A stretch of 64,000 bases of DNA from JAWLEV01 sp046538105 (GTDB taxonomy: Bacteria; Chloroflexota; Anaerolineae; UBA1429). The notes under the pieces are model-generated. The model saw only the letters and a program-made list of their open reading frames with translations. It was not told where the DNA came from and searched no databases. Positions 23,802-33,004 of the stretch are shown here, in pieces. Every line of letters starts with the position of its first letter. The stretch's first letter is position 1. The DNA is taken from the NCBI GenBank assembly GCA_046538105.1, contig JBKHJO010000003.1:1-64000 (forward strand). The letters run 5' to 3'. The position numbers were made by a program, and so were the translations under genes.

Positions 23802-24641
23802 ATGACAGAAGTAGCGTTCGCCCGTCCCTGGCGTGCCTGGTCGTTCGATGAGGATGGGGGTGAGGAAAAAGAGATCGAAATAGTGCGTGAGGAGCCCCTT
23901 TCCCTGCATATCAACGGAAGACAGGCGGCTCTTTTAATGCGCATGCCTGGCAGGGAAAGGGAGTTGGTGGCCGGCTTTTGCATCAGCGAGGGGCTGGTCA
24001 AAGATTTCTCCGATGTGCTGACCATTCAGCATTGTGATCGGACCTCGATCGTTGCTGAGGAGGGCTCGGAGGATGAAGCGGTCATATCGCGCAACCGCGC
24101 CCACGTCGTGGTGCGTCCGGAGGCCCTGCAAGAGGAGGCCCGCCTAGAAGTCGTGCGCCTGATCCGCGCGGGCTGTGGCGCCGTGGATGTGGATCGCTCC
24201 GAACTACCACTGCCCACGGTGAGCGATGGTCCTGAAATCGACTATCAGATACTCTTTGGTCTTTCGAGGGACATGCGCGACGCCCAGCAAGTGCACAAAC
24301 GCGTGGGCGGTGTCCATGCCGCGGCTCTCTATGATGTCGCGGGGCAGCGAATGGTGCTTTGCGAGGACGTGGGGCGCCACAATGCGGTGGACAAGGTCAT
24401 CGGTTACTGTCTCCTACACGAGATATCCCTCTCGGACAAACTGCTGCTCTGCTCCGGTCGCCTCAGTTACGAGATGGTCACCAAGGCCATCCGCATGGAT
24501 ATACCGGCGCTGGCTTCCATGTCCTCTCCCACCTCGTTAGCCGTGCAGATCGCCGACCAGTTCAACCTGACCATGATCGGCTACCTGGGCAGACGGCGCA
24601 TGACAGTGTACACGCATCCCGAGCGGCTGCGCGCTCAGTGA
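23802..24641 (+). CDS. fdhD: Formate dehydrogenase accessory sulfurtransferase FdhD
   Basis: 279 residues from ATG 23802 with AAGGAG eight bases upstream. FdhD landmarks: RMPGRERELVAGFCISEGLV near 47-66, AALYD followed by LCEDVGRHNAVDKVIG, and LLCSGRLSYEMVTKA. The protein passes sulfur from a cysteine desulfurase to the molybdenum/tungsten cofactor of formate dehydrogenases. The usual CGxCG pair is reduced to one cysteine, C125 in RAGCGAVDV, with valine at the second position. It ends overlapping the convergent glycosyltransferase by 7 bases. A formate dehydrogenase elsewhere in the genome is implied. Confidence 0.87.
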   Translation: MTEVAFARPWRAWSFDEDGGEEKEIEIVREEPLSLHINGRQAALLMRMPGRERELVAGFCISEGLVKDFSDVLTIQHCDRTSIVAEEGSEDEAVISRNRAHVVVRPEALQEEARLEVVRLIRAGCGAVDVDRSELPLPTVSDGPEIDYQILFGLSRDMRDAQQVHKRVGGVHAAALYDVAGQRMVLCEDVGRHNAVDKVIGYCLLHEISLSDKLLLCSGRLSYEMVTKAIRMDIPALASMSSPTSLAVQIADQFNLTMIGYLGRRRMTVYTHPERLRAQ

Positions 24642-27076
24642 TCGTTGGCGGCGATGGTAAGACGTGTTAGTCGATATTCCTCGCGACTCGTCCCGTCCTT
24701 GGGGTGCAGCATGAGATCATAAGTGCCTGGCGCGATGTCGGGCACGGGAAAACGATGGATATCCCGCACCTTTTCTTCCTCCCGCCACTCCTCCGGGGGG
24801 AATCTTTCTCCCGTTATCTGTAAGTCCCTTTCCCACAGGATCTGATCATCTTTCTTCAGATTCAGGATCATCTCGCCGGGGGCGGTATCTCCTTCTGCCT
24901 CTCGGGTCCAAAAGAAGATCAGGGTGGCCGTCTCGTCTGGATGTAGGGCATCGGCTTCCCCCTCGTGCTCATGTCCCAGGCGATAGAGGCTGTATCCTAG
25001 AAGGCGTAACCGACCCCATCGCGCTTCCGCCCGCATCGGTATATCATGCTGCATATCGAGGGCCGACGACGGTGGTGGGAGGGAGGGGGCCTGTACGGCG
25101 ATCTCCTGCAGGTCAATGGTGTCCCCTTTCTCATCCCCTCCTTTGACGGGCAGGCGAACTCCATCGGCAAGATTATACAGTCCCACGCGCAGTTGGTGCG
25201 CGCCGGGGGGCGTCCCCAGGGGGATGAGGATGCCGTGGTTGTCCGTGATCACCTCTCCCACCTCCCAATCGGTGGTCAGGCGTCTTCCCCCTACGGGCTC
25301 GGTGTCCCGTTGGGCCACGATGTTGCCCCGTTCGTCCACCAGATGTAGGAATACCTTGTAACGCTCCGCCAGAGGCGCCAGTGCCTCCCAAAGGAGGGAC
25401 AGTTGGACGATCTCTCCACTCTCGGGCTGCGGCGTGAGCAGCGTGTAGCCTCGCAGACGCACCTTTTCCCCCAATATGTAATCAGTTCGCTCCCAGAGTT
25501 TCCCGCTCGCTTCTCGGGGTACGGCATAGACGAGCAAGCGCAAGTTGCCAAACCAACTGTCCATGGCTTTGTAACAGTGACCATCGAGCCAGCCCTCCAC
25601 AAACCCCTGGGGATCACTTTCCCGCGTGGCCCAAAAGATGCCATAGATGCGTCGGTGTTGCGCCACGATACCCTGCAGAGCCCGTTCTGTGCGCACCTCG
25701 TCCAGGGGACGCTCTTTGGGCAGGGGATACAGGGAAAGATCGCCGTGATAATAGTAATCGACGGTCTCGATCTGGGAGGGAGCGTTGATAACGATGGCAT
25801 CCTGGGAGGACGCCGTGGCCTCGATATAGGCCACGGCCCCCCGATAGTCATCGCGGAAAAAGGTCTCGTCCGTGTACAGTCCGGCCAGAGAATGGGCCGA
25901 TGCGACACAGACGGCAAGGCTGAGAAAGGCGGCCACTACTCCCTCCACCCAACGCCAGCCTGTGACCGCGCGCCGTACCAGTCGCCCCAAAGCCAAGATG
26001 CCCCGCGCCTGTAGGATATGATATACCGGAGCGACCAGGAGCAGGAATTTTTGTTTGTACATGGGGCGTCTCAGGGAGAGAATGAAGATCAGTCCCAAGG
26101 GAAGTAGCAGGTACAGAGCCATGTCTGTATGCAGGGGGGCAATATCCCGTCCTTTCTCGCCATGCGGACGGTGGAGGATGCCTGCCAGGACGAGGAGACA
26201 TAGTCCTACGGCGTATAATCGGGTACGGAGCCCCCCTTTGACTGTCACCCCCAGGGAAAGGACCCGGCACACGTCGGATGCAAAATAGTCCAGAGAAAAG
26301 GCCGCGCGCACGGCGGGCCAGCCGCATAGTGCCTGCCAGGACATAACCAGCCAGGGGAGATAGATGGCAATCACGATACACTGCACAGCACCCCAATAAA
26401 GGAGTGGAGGCCATCTCTTTCTTATTATAGTTTGTTCCCCTTTGCGGGTAGTGCCCCATAGCCAACGTACAGAAAAGGCCACATTCTGGGTAAAGAGTAG
26501 AGCGAACCCGAAATAGTGAGTGTAAACGAGGAGGGCGCTGATCAAGATATAGCCGATAGCCCGGAGGATAATCGCGCCCGTCTCCCCTTTTCCTTCACGG
26601 TCGCCAAGCAGCGCGTTAGCCAGGCCCTCGTAGGCTAGCATGGAGAGGACGCCAAAGAGGGCCAGGAATATGTACATGCGCGTCTCTTGGGAATAGTAGA
26701 TGGCAAAGGGGGAGATGGCGGCCAAAAAGGCGGCCAGGAAGCCGGAAATCGTGCCAAAGGGGCGGGCCAGGAGATAGACGACGACCACCAGGGCCACCCC
26801 CCCCAGGGCGCTGAGCGCACGGACGCCCCGCTCGCTGGTGCCGGCGAGCCTTACCCAACAGTGCAGCATATAGTAGTAGAGGGGGGGGTGGATATCGTGG
26901 GAGGCGTTGCGCGTGATGGTGGTCAGATCGCGCTGGGCCAGGGCCACACTCGTACCCTCGTCGTTCCACAGGCTCTGGGCTCCCAGCCTGTGAAAGCGCA
27001 GGGCAAGGGCCAGAAGGAGGATGACGAGCAGGATCAGAGCGTTGTGGCATCCCTTTTGTCCCCGAATGCGCATCAT
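24635..27076 (-). CDS. Membrane glycosyltransferase, GT39/ArnT-like, with large C-terminal domain
   Basis: 813 residues from ATG 27076, four bases after the stop of the upstream glycosidase gene; an ATG at 27121 would overlap that gene. N-terminal half is a multi-spanning C-type glycosyltransferase: SLWNDEGTS with the catalytic acidic pair near residue 37, then HPPLYYYML and about ten more helices. From ~450 onward the chain is soluble and beta-rich, with tandem segments resembling carbohydrate-binding or immunoglobulin-like folds (around residues 560-670 and 690-790). It would transfer a sugar from a polyprenyl-phosphate donor to a lipid or protein at the outer face of the membrane. Acceptor unknown. 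Confidence 0.78.
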   Translation of the reverse strand: MMRIRGQKGCHNALILLVILLLALALRFHRLGAQSLWNDEGTSVALAQRDLTTITRNASHDIHPPLYYYMLHCWVRLAGTSERGVRALSALGGVALVVVVYLLARPFGTISGFLAAFLAAISPFAIYYSQETRMYIFLALFGVLSMLAYEGLANALLGDREGKGETGAIILRAIGYILISALLVYTHYFGFALLFTQNVAFSVRWLWGTTRKGEQTIIRKRWPPLLYWGAVQCIVIAIYLPWLVMSWQALCGWPAVRAAFSLDYFASDVCRVLSLGVTVKGGLRTRLYAVGLCLLVLAGILHRPHGEKGRDIAPLHTDMALYLLLPLGLIFILSLRRPMYKQKFLLLVAPVYHILQARGILALGRLVRRAVTGWRWVEGVVAAFLSLAVCVASAHSLAGLYTDETFFRDDYRGAVAYIEATASSQDAIVINAPSQIETVDYYYHGDLSLYPLPKERPLDEVRTERALQGIVAQHRRIYGIFWATRESDPQGFVEGWLDGHCYKAMDSWFGNLRLLVYAVPREASGKLWERTDYILGEKVRLRGYTLLTPQPESGEIVQLSLLWEALAPLAERYKVFLHLVDERGNIVAQRDTEPVGGRRLTTDWEVGEVITDNHGILIPLGTPPGAHQLRVGLYNLADGVRLPVKGGDEKGDTIDLQEIAVQAPSLPPPSSALDMQHDIPMRAEARWGRLRLLGYSLYRLGHEHEGEADALHPDETATLIFFWTREAEGDTAPGEMILNLKKDDQILWERDLQITGERFPPEEWREEEKVRDIHRFPVPDIAPGTYDLMLHPKDGTSREEYRLTRLTIAANDH

Positions 27077-27080
27077 CTTT

Positions 27081-28901
27081 CTATGGCGTCCTTCCCGCCG
27101 GGTCACTGCGCGCAGGGGCATCTCCCCTGTGCAGGGGGCTGGCCACCATGAGAGCCGCGCCGCCGATGATGAGGGTACCCAGGATCATGCCCACGGTTTT
27201 CCCCAGACCCGCGTTATTATTGCGCTGGACGATCAGACCGTCCAGCGCCAGGGTCCCTTCCTTTACACGAAGGTGGACATGGTGGCGCTCGTCGGCCAAT
27301 CCCCGCGCGATGGGGATGACCAGCGTCTTCTCGCCGTCGGCGTCGTGATCACGGATGCTTGCGAGAAGTTCAGAGGGAATACCATAGATCTTCTCTTTTT
27401 CCTCCCCGTCGATGAGGATCTCCACCCCACCCAATATTTCGGACGGGGAACCAGCGTGCCGTACGGCCAGGCTCAGATCGGTGCCCTCAAAGTAGAAATC
27501 GAGAGCGGCGTCCTCGCCTCCCAGGGCATAGGCGCCGAGCACGGACTTTTTATTGGCGACCCGTTGCCAACCCTCCTCGCCCTCGCTACCATAGTCGAGG
27601 GCCCAGTGATTCTCTTGATGGTAGCCCACGTTGAGGACGGGCGGGCGACTGGCGAGTTGGTACATGGCATCGTACACAGGAAGGGGGGTAAAGTCGGGTT
27701 CCATCATGCGGAAATAATACCAGGCCTGATCCCTTTCGGCGTCGGAGGGGCGGCGGAAGAACCAGTAGTTCATCACGCCCATCCAGGGCCACTCTCGCTC
27801 GGCGCGGCGATAGGCCTCCAGGGCGTATATGGCCTGACGTTCCTCGGTCACCCGTCCGTAGGAGGGAAGGTCGGGGAACGATTCGGGAACACTGTTCCAG
27901 CCCACCTCGGTGGCCCAGATGGGTTTGCTCACGTCGCCGTGGCGCACCATGATCTCGCGGATCAGTTGGGCCCGCGAAAAGTTTGTATAACGTGGCGCGG
28001 CGCGACGGTCATAGGGACCCGTCCACAGCCCATAGACCATGGCTCCCATGATGTCGAAATAGTCCTTGGCTCCCGCCCGATACATGCGCTCCAGGTAGAG
28101 CAGGTCGCTCATGTTGCGCCCTCCCCTTTCCGTCGTCTGGGCCAGCCCGGCGGCGAGGATCACACAGTTGGGATCGGCCTCTTTGGCGCGAAGGTAGGCT
28201 ACTCTTAGCAGTTCCGTGTACGCTTCAGGGTCGACGTCCTGTTCTCCCCATTCGGGATGGATGTTGGGCTCGTTCCATATCTGGTAATAGCGCACGCGCC
28301 CCCTGTACCGGCTGACCACGGCATAGACAAAGTCCCCAAAGTCGGCATAGTCGTCGGGGGGCGCCAGTTCCCAACCTGGGGCGTCGCCCATGCTGCGGCT
28401 CCATGCCGGCGGGTTGTCCAATCGCGCGATGATCTCCAGATCGTGTGCGTCCGCCGCATCGACGATATAATCATACTTTTCCCAGGCGCTCTTGTCCCAG
28501 CGATGGTCCCAAAAGTCGTCCTTGCCCGCGATCTCGATATCCTCCCATGGGAACTGCTGCCGTATCCAGCAAAAGCCTGCGTCGGAGATGGCCCGAAGCG
28601 AGCGATCAACCTTGGCGCGCTCCACCTCCTGTTCCAAAAAGGTGTTGATCCCGTAAGGTGAGACCCCCGTGTGGGGCATGGGCGTAAAGGGATCAGTTTT
28701 TGGCACTTTGCGGGTCAACTTTAGATAGGCAAGGATCACCGTGCCCTTGATCTGTTCCCCGAGATCCTCCTCTCCCGTCCAATGTGAGAGGGTACGTCGA
28801 ATGACCTGTGTATGCTGGGAGATGGCAAGCCCCGGCACGACGAGGGCGATCAACAGGAGGCCGACGACGAAAAAGACGCGGCGATGCTCATCGTGAAACA
28901 T
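27081..28901 (-). CDS. Membrane-anchored glycoside hydrolase-like TIM-barrel protein
   Basis: 606 residues from ATG 28901 (GAGGG upstream); an earlier in-frame ATG at 28961 has no binding site. One transmembrane helix at ~9-27, an extracellular TIM barrel at ~80-430, a beta-domain at 430-560 and a second helix near 570-590. Clan A catalytic positions look intact: acid/base E211 in IWNEPN and nucleophile E332 in WATEVGW, as in GH39/GH5-like enzymes. It is co-transcribed with the downstream membrane glycosyltransferase, suggesting a role in making or trimming a surface glycan. Exact family and substrate are unsure. Confidence 0.75.
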   Translation of the reverse strand: MFHDEHRRVFFVVGLLLIALVVPGLAISQHTQVIRRTLSHWTGEEDLGEQIKGTVILAYLKLTRKVPKTDPFTPMPHTGVSPYGINTFLEQEVERAKVDRSLRAISDAGFCWIRQQFPWEDIEIAGKDDFWDHRWDKSAWEKYDYIVDAADAHDLEIIARLDNPPAWSRSMGDAPGWELAPPDDYADFGDFVYAVVSRYRGRVRYYQIWNEPNIHPEWGEQDVDPEAYTELLRVAYLRAKEADPNCVILAAGLAQTTERGGRNMSDLLYLERMYRAGAKDYFDIMGAMVYGLWTGPYDRRAAPRYTNFSRAQLIREIMVRHGDVSKPIWATEVGWNSVPESFPDLPSYGRVTEERQAIYALEAYRRAEREWPWMGVMNYWFFRRPSDAERDQAWYYFRMMEPDFTPLPVYDAMYQLASRPPVLNVGYHQENHWALDYGSEGEEGWQRVANKKSVLGAYALGGEDAALDFYFEGTDLSLAVRHAGSPSEILGGVEILIDGEEKEKIYGIPSELLASIRDHDADGEKTLVIPIARGLADERHHVHLRVKEGTLALDGLIVQRNNNAGLGKTVGMILGTLIIGGAALMVASPLHRGDAPARSDPAGRTP

Positions 28902-28984
28902 ACCGTTTCCCTCGTGCAGCGTGTCGTGTGTGTTCTTGCTGGGGGCTTTATGGTCGACCATGGCCTATGGGGGCGAACCTACGG

Positions 28985-30319
28985 CTACTCGGGACGGCGC
29001 CGCGTGCTGCGCCGCGGTCGCTTTGGTTTCTCTTTCCCACGATACGTGGGAACTTTTAGATCCAGGATGGTGCAGACGGAGGTATCCAACAGGCGACTCT
29101 TGAGGCGGTCGTCCAGTTTCCCCCAGGCCTTGTTGGAGACGGTGAGTACGGTAGGCAACCCGCCCACGTAGCGGTGGTTGAGGATCTGAAAGAGTTTCGC
29201 CTGGGCCCAGGAGGTGGCATTCTGGACTCCCAGATCGTCCAGAACCAACAGCCAGGCCTGCCGTACCTCGTTAAAGCGCTGGTCGTAGGAGACAGGGCTT
29301 CCCGGGCGAAAGGTCGCCCGCAGATGATCCAGCAGATCGGGCACCACGACAAAGAGGACCGTCATCCCGCTCTGTTTGACGCGGTTGGCCACCGCTGCAG
29401 CCAGATGGGTCTTGCCCACGCCGTAATCGCCCCGAAGGAGTATCCAATTCTGCGGATGTTGAGCATACTCTTGTATGGTGCGGATACCCCTTTGCAGGTG
29501 TGCCGATTGCTGGGGCTCGATCTCCCCCCGACGCGCCGAAAAGGTCTCAAAGGTCATCCCCCCATAGAGGCTCAGGCTGCCAAAGGTCTCGTCCTTGCCC
29601 TTGACGCGAAAGTCGGAGGCATAGACGGGCAGGCGATTGACCAGCGATTGATCCCGCAGCCGGGAGGCCAGGCGGGGGTCCATGTCGTTGAGCAACTGAT
29701 TGGTGGTGATCACGGTAGGCAGTTCGGCGTTATAGCGGTGATTGAGAATCTGGTACAGTTTTTCCGCGGCCCAGGGCGTCGCGTTGTGGGTGCCCAGATC
29801 GTCGAGAATGAGCACCGGCACATTCCGCACCTGTTCAAAACGTTCATCATACGTGACAGGGCTGTTAGGAGCGTAGGTGGAACGCAGATGATCGAGGAGA
29901 TCGGGTACCACGACAAAGAGAACGGGCCGTCCCTTTTTCACACGGTCGGTGGCGATGGCCGCCGCCAGATGCGTCTTGCCGCAGCCATAGGGCCCAGTCA
30001 AGAGAAGCCATCCCAAAGGATTCTCAGCGAACTCTCGGGACGTTTCCAGCGCGTCTCTTAGGCTAAAGGCCACCTCTGGAGAGGCATCCTCGTTTATCTC
30101 AAAGGTATCAAAGGTCATACCCTCCAACTGTTCGAGGTTGCTCGTCTTGCGCAGTTCTTTCAACCGCTTGTTCTCGATCTCCCGGCGTTTACAGACGCAG
30201 GGCACGGCCTTGCCAAACATGGGATGCCCCACGGGCACATCCAGGCGCACATAGCCCGCCCCTCCACAAAAGGGACAGTCCTCGTTTTTCCCGGTTCTTT
30301 CAGGCTCTTGAGAAGTCAT
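28985..30319 (-). CDS. Tandem-duplicated DnaC/DnaI-like AAA+ ATPase (helicase loader type)
   Basis: 444 residues holding two consecutive loader-type ATPase domains. An N-terminal zinc-finger-like segment has C15, C18, C41, C43. Domain 1 has Walker A GPYGCGKT (109-116), Walker B VLILDDLG near 169-176 and TTNQ sensor at 205-208; domain 2 has Walker A GDYGVGKT (297-304), Walker B LLVLDDLG near 357-364 and a changed sensor TVSNK. Both copies contain the identical segment LFVVVPDLLDHLR, so the duplication is easily seen. Normal DnaC/DnaI has one domain in 240-310 residues. It lies last in the dnaB operon and probably loads or remodels DnaB at origins or stalled forks. The C-terminus is very basic. 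Confidence 0.85.
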   Translation of the reverse strand: MTSQEPERTGKNEDCPFCGGAGYVRLDVPVGHPMFGKAVPCVCKRREIENKRLKELRKTSNLEQLEGMTFDTFEINEDASPEVAFSLRDALETSREFAENPLGWLLLTGPYGCGKTHLAAAIATDRVKKGRPVLFVVVPDLLDHLRSTYAPNSPVTYDERFEQVRNVPVLILDDLGTHNATPWAAEKLYQILNHRYNAELPTVITTNQLLNDMDPRLASRLRDQSLVNRLPVYASDFRVKGKDETFGSLSLYGGMTFETFSARRGEIEPQQSAHLQRGIRTIQEYAQHPQNWILLRGDYGVGKTHLAAAVANRVKQSGMTVLFVVVPDLLDHLRATFRPGSPVSYDQRFNEVRQAWLLVLDDLGVQNATSWAQAKLFQILNHRYVGGLPTVLTVSNKAWGKLDDRLKSRLLDTSVCTILDLKVPTYRGKEKPKRPRRSTRRRPE

Positions 30320-30395
30320 TCGTGAAGATGATCCTCATGGAAAGAGTGAGAGAAACTGGCTGGCGCTTGCCATCGTCTCTGACTCGGGCACCGTG

Positions 30396-31040
30396 TCACG
30401 TCTTGCCCTCCCGATCCCAGCGCTCCAAGATGGCCTCGATGTAACGCCAGTTCCGCGCGTTGCGTTCCACCGCGATCTGAAAGGCCTCCTCGATCCAATC
30501 CTGAGGATAATCCCTTTCGGCCTCTTCCAACCTTTCGGCCAGCAGGGGTGTCAACAGCCCGATATTCTGTTCATAAAGTTCAAAGATGTTCGGTCGGGGG
30601 CGCTCTATATGGGGCTCATCCACATAGCCCGCCTTTTCCAGGATTAATTCTCCCCGCTTGACCTCCTCGACGGCCTTGCGCCCCTGAGCTGTATTGACGA
30701 AAAAGTAGTGTGATGTGCCTTCCTCGTCAGAGATATCGAGTTGCAGCAGCGTGCCCCGCCTCACGGCACGTTCCAGAGCCTTTTCGAGCACCTTTTCCGG
30801 GTCTTGCTCCTTCTCCTCGTCGACACAGCGCAGCGCGGAAAGGAGCAGCCCCTCAGCCTTTAACTCCTTCAGGGTCAGATAGCGGGGGTATCCTTTCTGT
30901 CGATGCAGGAACCAGAACATGAACAGGGTGAGTTTAAGTTCCGCCAGATTATCGATCTTGGGCAGGAGATCCGTATAAAAGAGATTGGGGATGGAGGTAA
31001 AGCGAACCTTGCCCACGGGAAAGCCGACGAACGATTTCAT
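30396..31040 (-). CDS. DnaD-like primosome protein
   Basis: 214 residues. The C-terminal ~70 residues match the DnaD/DnaB-II domain: IFELYEQNIG, then a helical stretch ending NWRYIEAILERWDREGK, where the YxxxIxxxW pattern is diagnostic for DNA-binding primosome proteins of Firmicutes and phages. The N-terminal ~110 residues look like a winged helix used for self-assembly. Its ATG overlaps the dnaB stop, indicating coupling, and the tandem loader gene follows 76 bases later. Expected role: recruiting DnaB and its loader to DNA. Confidence 0.8.
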   Translation of the reverse strand: MKSFVGFPVGKVRFTSIPNLFYTDLLPKIDNLAELKLTLFMFWFLHRQKGYPRYLTLKELKAEGLLLSALRCVDEEKEQDPEKVLEKALERAVRRGTLLQLDISDEEGTSHYFFVNTAQGRKAVEEVKRGELILEKAGYVDEPHIERPRPNIFELYEQNIGLLTPLLAERLEEAERDYPQDWIEEAFQIAVERNARNWRYIEAILERWDREGKT

Positions 31041-32407
31041 AATGGACCAAAGTCGACGTCACTAAAGTACTCCTCCTCCACACTATGCAGTTCCAGATCC
31101 GAGAATTGTGTTCTGGAGGGATCGAATCGCAACGATACGGTATCGGTGGGACCGTTGCGGTGCTTGGCGATGATGATGTCGGCGATGTTCGCCCTGTCCG
31201 TATCCTCGTTGTACACCTCGTCACGATAGATGAACATGACCACATCGGCGTCCTGCTCTATGGAACCGCTTTCACGGAGATCCGAGAGGACCGGGCGTTT
31301 ATCCTGGCGCGATTCCACAGCGCGCGAGAGCTGTGAGAGAGCCACGACGGGGACCTTGAGCTCGCGGGCCAGGGCCTTGAGGGAGCGAGAGATATAGGAT
31401 ATCTCTTGCACCCTGTTCTGATTGTGTCGTCCTCCGCCCTGCATAAGCTGCAAATAGTCGATGATGATGAGGTCGAGGTCGTATTCGGCTGCCAGACGCC
31501 GCGCTTTGGTGCGCACCTCCATGGGGGAGGGTGCCGGGGTGTCATCGACGAACATAGCCGTCTCTGAGAGCGTGCCGCTCATGCGCGTGAATTTCTCCCA
31601 CTCTATCTCATCTATACGGCCCAAGCGCAGGCGCTGCGAGTCGATATCCGTATTGGAGGCAATCATGCGCTGTACGAGTTGCTCTCCAGCCATCTCCAGG
31701 GTGAACATGGCCACCACCGAGTTGCTGTCCAGCGCGGCGTTACAGGCGATGTTCATGGCCAAACTCGTCTTACCCAGCCCGGGGCGCGCGGCGATGATGA
31801 CCAGATCCGAGGGTTGCAGACCGCCCAACAGGCGGTCGAGGTCGGAAAAGCCGGTGGGCACGCCCAGCGACTCGTCGCCGTGTTCCACCAAGAACTCGAC
31901 CTTGTCATAGTACTCTTTGATGATCTCGCTGATGGGGACCAGGGATCTGCTGATGCGCCGACGCGATACCTCAAAGAGTATGCGCTCCGCCTGATCGATG
32001 ACCTCATCCGCGTCTTTGTGATCCCCGTAAGCCAGGGCGGCGATCTCACCCGCCGCGTCAATCAGACGACGCATGAGACTGGTGCGTTCGACGATATGTC
32101 CGTAATGTTCCACGTGGACGGAGGTGGGGACCATATTGATCAGGGAACTCAGGTAAGCCGATCCCCCGATGAGATCGAGTTCATCGCGACGCTCAAGTTC
32201 GTCCACCACGGTGACAAAATCGGCAGGCAGGTGCCGCTCGTGCAGCGAGCGCATGGCACGATAGATGACCTGATGGGCCTCGCGATAAAAGTCCGAACTT
32301 CTGAGAAAACTGGAGACCCTGACGATGGCGTCAGGATCGATGAGGAGGCTTCCCAATACGGACTGCTCTGCCTCGATATTTTGGGGCGGAAGACGGTCTG
32401 CAGACAT
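31037..32407 (-). CDS. dnaB: Replicative DNA helicase DnaB
   Basis: 456 residues, normal length without an intein. N-terminal collar domain starts PPQNIEAEQSVLGSLLIDPD; the RecA-like C-terminal domain has Walker A ARPGLGKTS near residue 212, Walker B LIIIDYLQLM near 315, and SQLSRAVE with the arginine-finger region RESGSIEQDADVV. Start ATG 32407 directly follows the stop of the upstream nuclease-family gene and has AGAGGA before it. It is the hexameric fork helicase and its operon holds its likely loading partners. Confidence 0.97.
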   Translation of the reverse strand: MSADRLPPQNIEAEQSVLGSLLIDPDAIVRVSSFLRSSDFYREAHQVIYRAMRSLHERHLPADFVTVVDELERRDELDLIGGSAYLSSLINMVPTSVHVEHYGHIVERTSLMRRLIDAAGEIAALAYGDHKDADEVIDQAERILFEVSRRRISRSLVPISEIIKEYYDKVEFLVEHGDESLGVPTGFSDLDRLLGGLQPSDLVIIAARPGLGKTSLAMNIACNAALDSNSVVAMFTLEMAGEQLVQRMIASNTDIDSQRLRLGRIDEIEWEKFTRMSGTLSETAMFVDDTPAPSPMEVRTKARRLAAEYDLDLIIIDYLQLMQGGGRHNQNRVQEISYISRSLKALARELKVPVVALSQLSRAVESRQDKRPVLSDLRESGSIEQDADVVMFIYRDEVYNEDTDRANIADIIIAKHRNGPTDTVSLRFDPSRTQFSDLELHSVEEEYFSDVDFGPL

Positions 32408-32908
32408 TTATTCCTCTTCTAGGTCGTCGAGATCCAAACCATCCACAAAGTCTCGGAAGACATCGAGATCCTCGCCCGTCATCCCTTCCATCTCCTCGCG
32501 GACGTCGGGAGAAGGCACGATACCCGCCTTCTCCATAACGCCTTCTTCAGCATAGATGGGCACCTCGGTGCGCACGGCCAGGGCGATGGCATCGCTGGGG
32601 CGCGAATCCACCAGGTTCAGTCTATTTTCCTGCTCTATGGCGATCCTGGCATAGAAGGTATTGTTGCGCAGATCGTTGACGACGATATGTTGCACCTCTC
32701 CTCCAAGTTCCGAGATCATGTTGGCCAGCAGATCGTGGGTGAGGGGGCGGGGAACAGTTCCCCCCTGCAAGCGCATGGCAATGGCCTCGGCCTCGTTGGA
32801 ACCTATCCAGATGGGAAGATAGCGATCACCGTCGTTCTCTTTGAGAAGGACGATCCGATGTCGAGAGAGCAGGCTATAGAGCACAGCATGTACGCTCATC
32901 CCAATCAC
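32408..32908 (-). CDS. Bifunctional nuclease (BFN/DUF151) family protein
   Basis: 166 residues from GTG 32908, chosen because AAGGGGG lies nine bases upstream; ATG 32899 is in frame but badly spaced. The BFN core is seen in LPIWIGSNEAEAIAMRLQG near 30-48, RPLTHDLLANMI, and VDSRPSDAIALAVRTEVPIY near 100-120. Plant and bacterial members have been reported to cut DNA and RNA, though the active site is poorly defined. The acidic C-terminus (residues 130-166) is typical. First gene of the dnaB operon as read here. Confidence 0.85.
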   Translation of the reverse strand: MIGMSVHAVLYSLLSRHRIVLLKENDGDRYLPIWIGSNEAEAIAMRLQGGTVPRPLTHDLLANMISELGGEVQHIVVNDLRNNTFYARIAIEQENRLNLVDSRPSDAIALAVRTEVPIYAEEGVMEKAGIVPSPDVREEMEGMTGEDLDVFRDFVDGLDLDDLEEE

Positions 32909-33004
32909 TCTGGAACGCCCCCTTTCTATCTATAGTGTCGTCTAAAAAAAGTATACCACAACCGCCGGGGCCATACAATCTGGAGAAAGGATTTTTGGTC
33001 TGGA

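Noticed and set aside
24635..28901. Possible link of the glycosyltransferase/glycosidase pair to the hydrogenase locus
   Set aside because: They are on the opposite strand, converge on fdhD and share no function with it.
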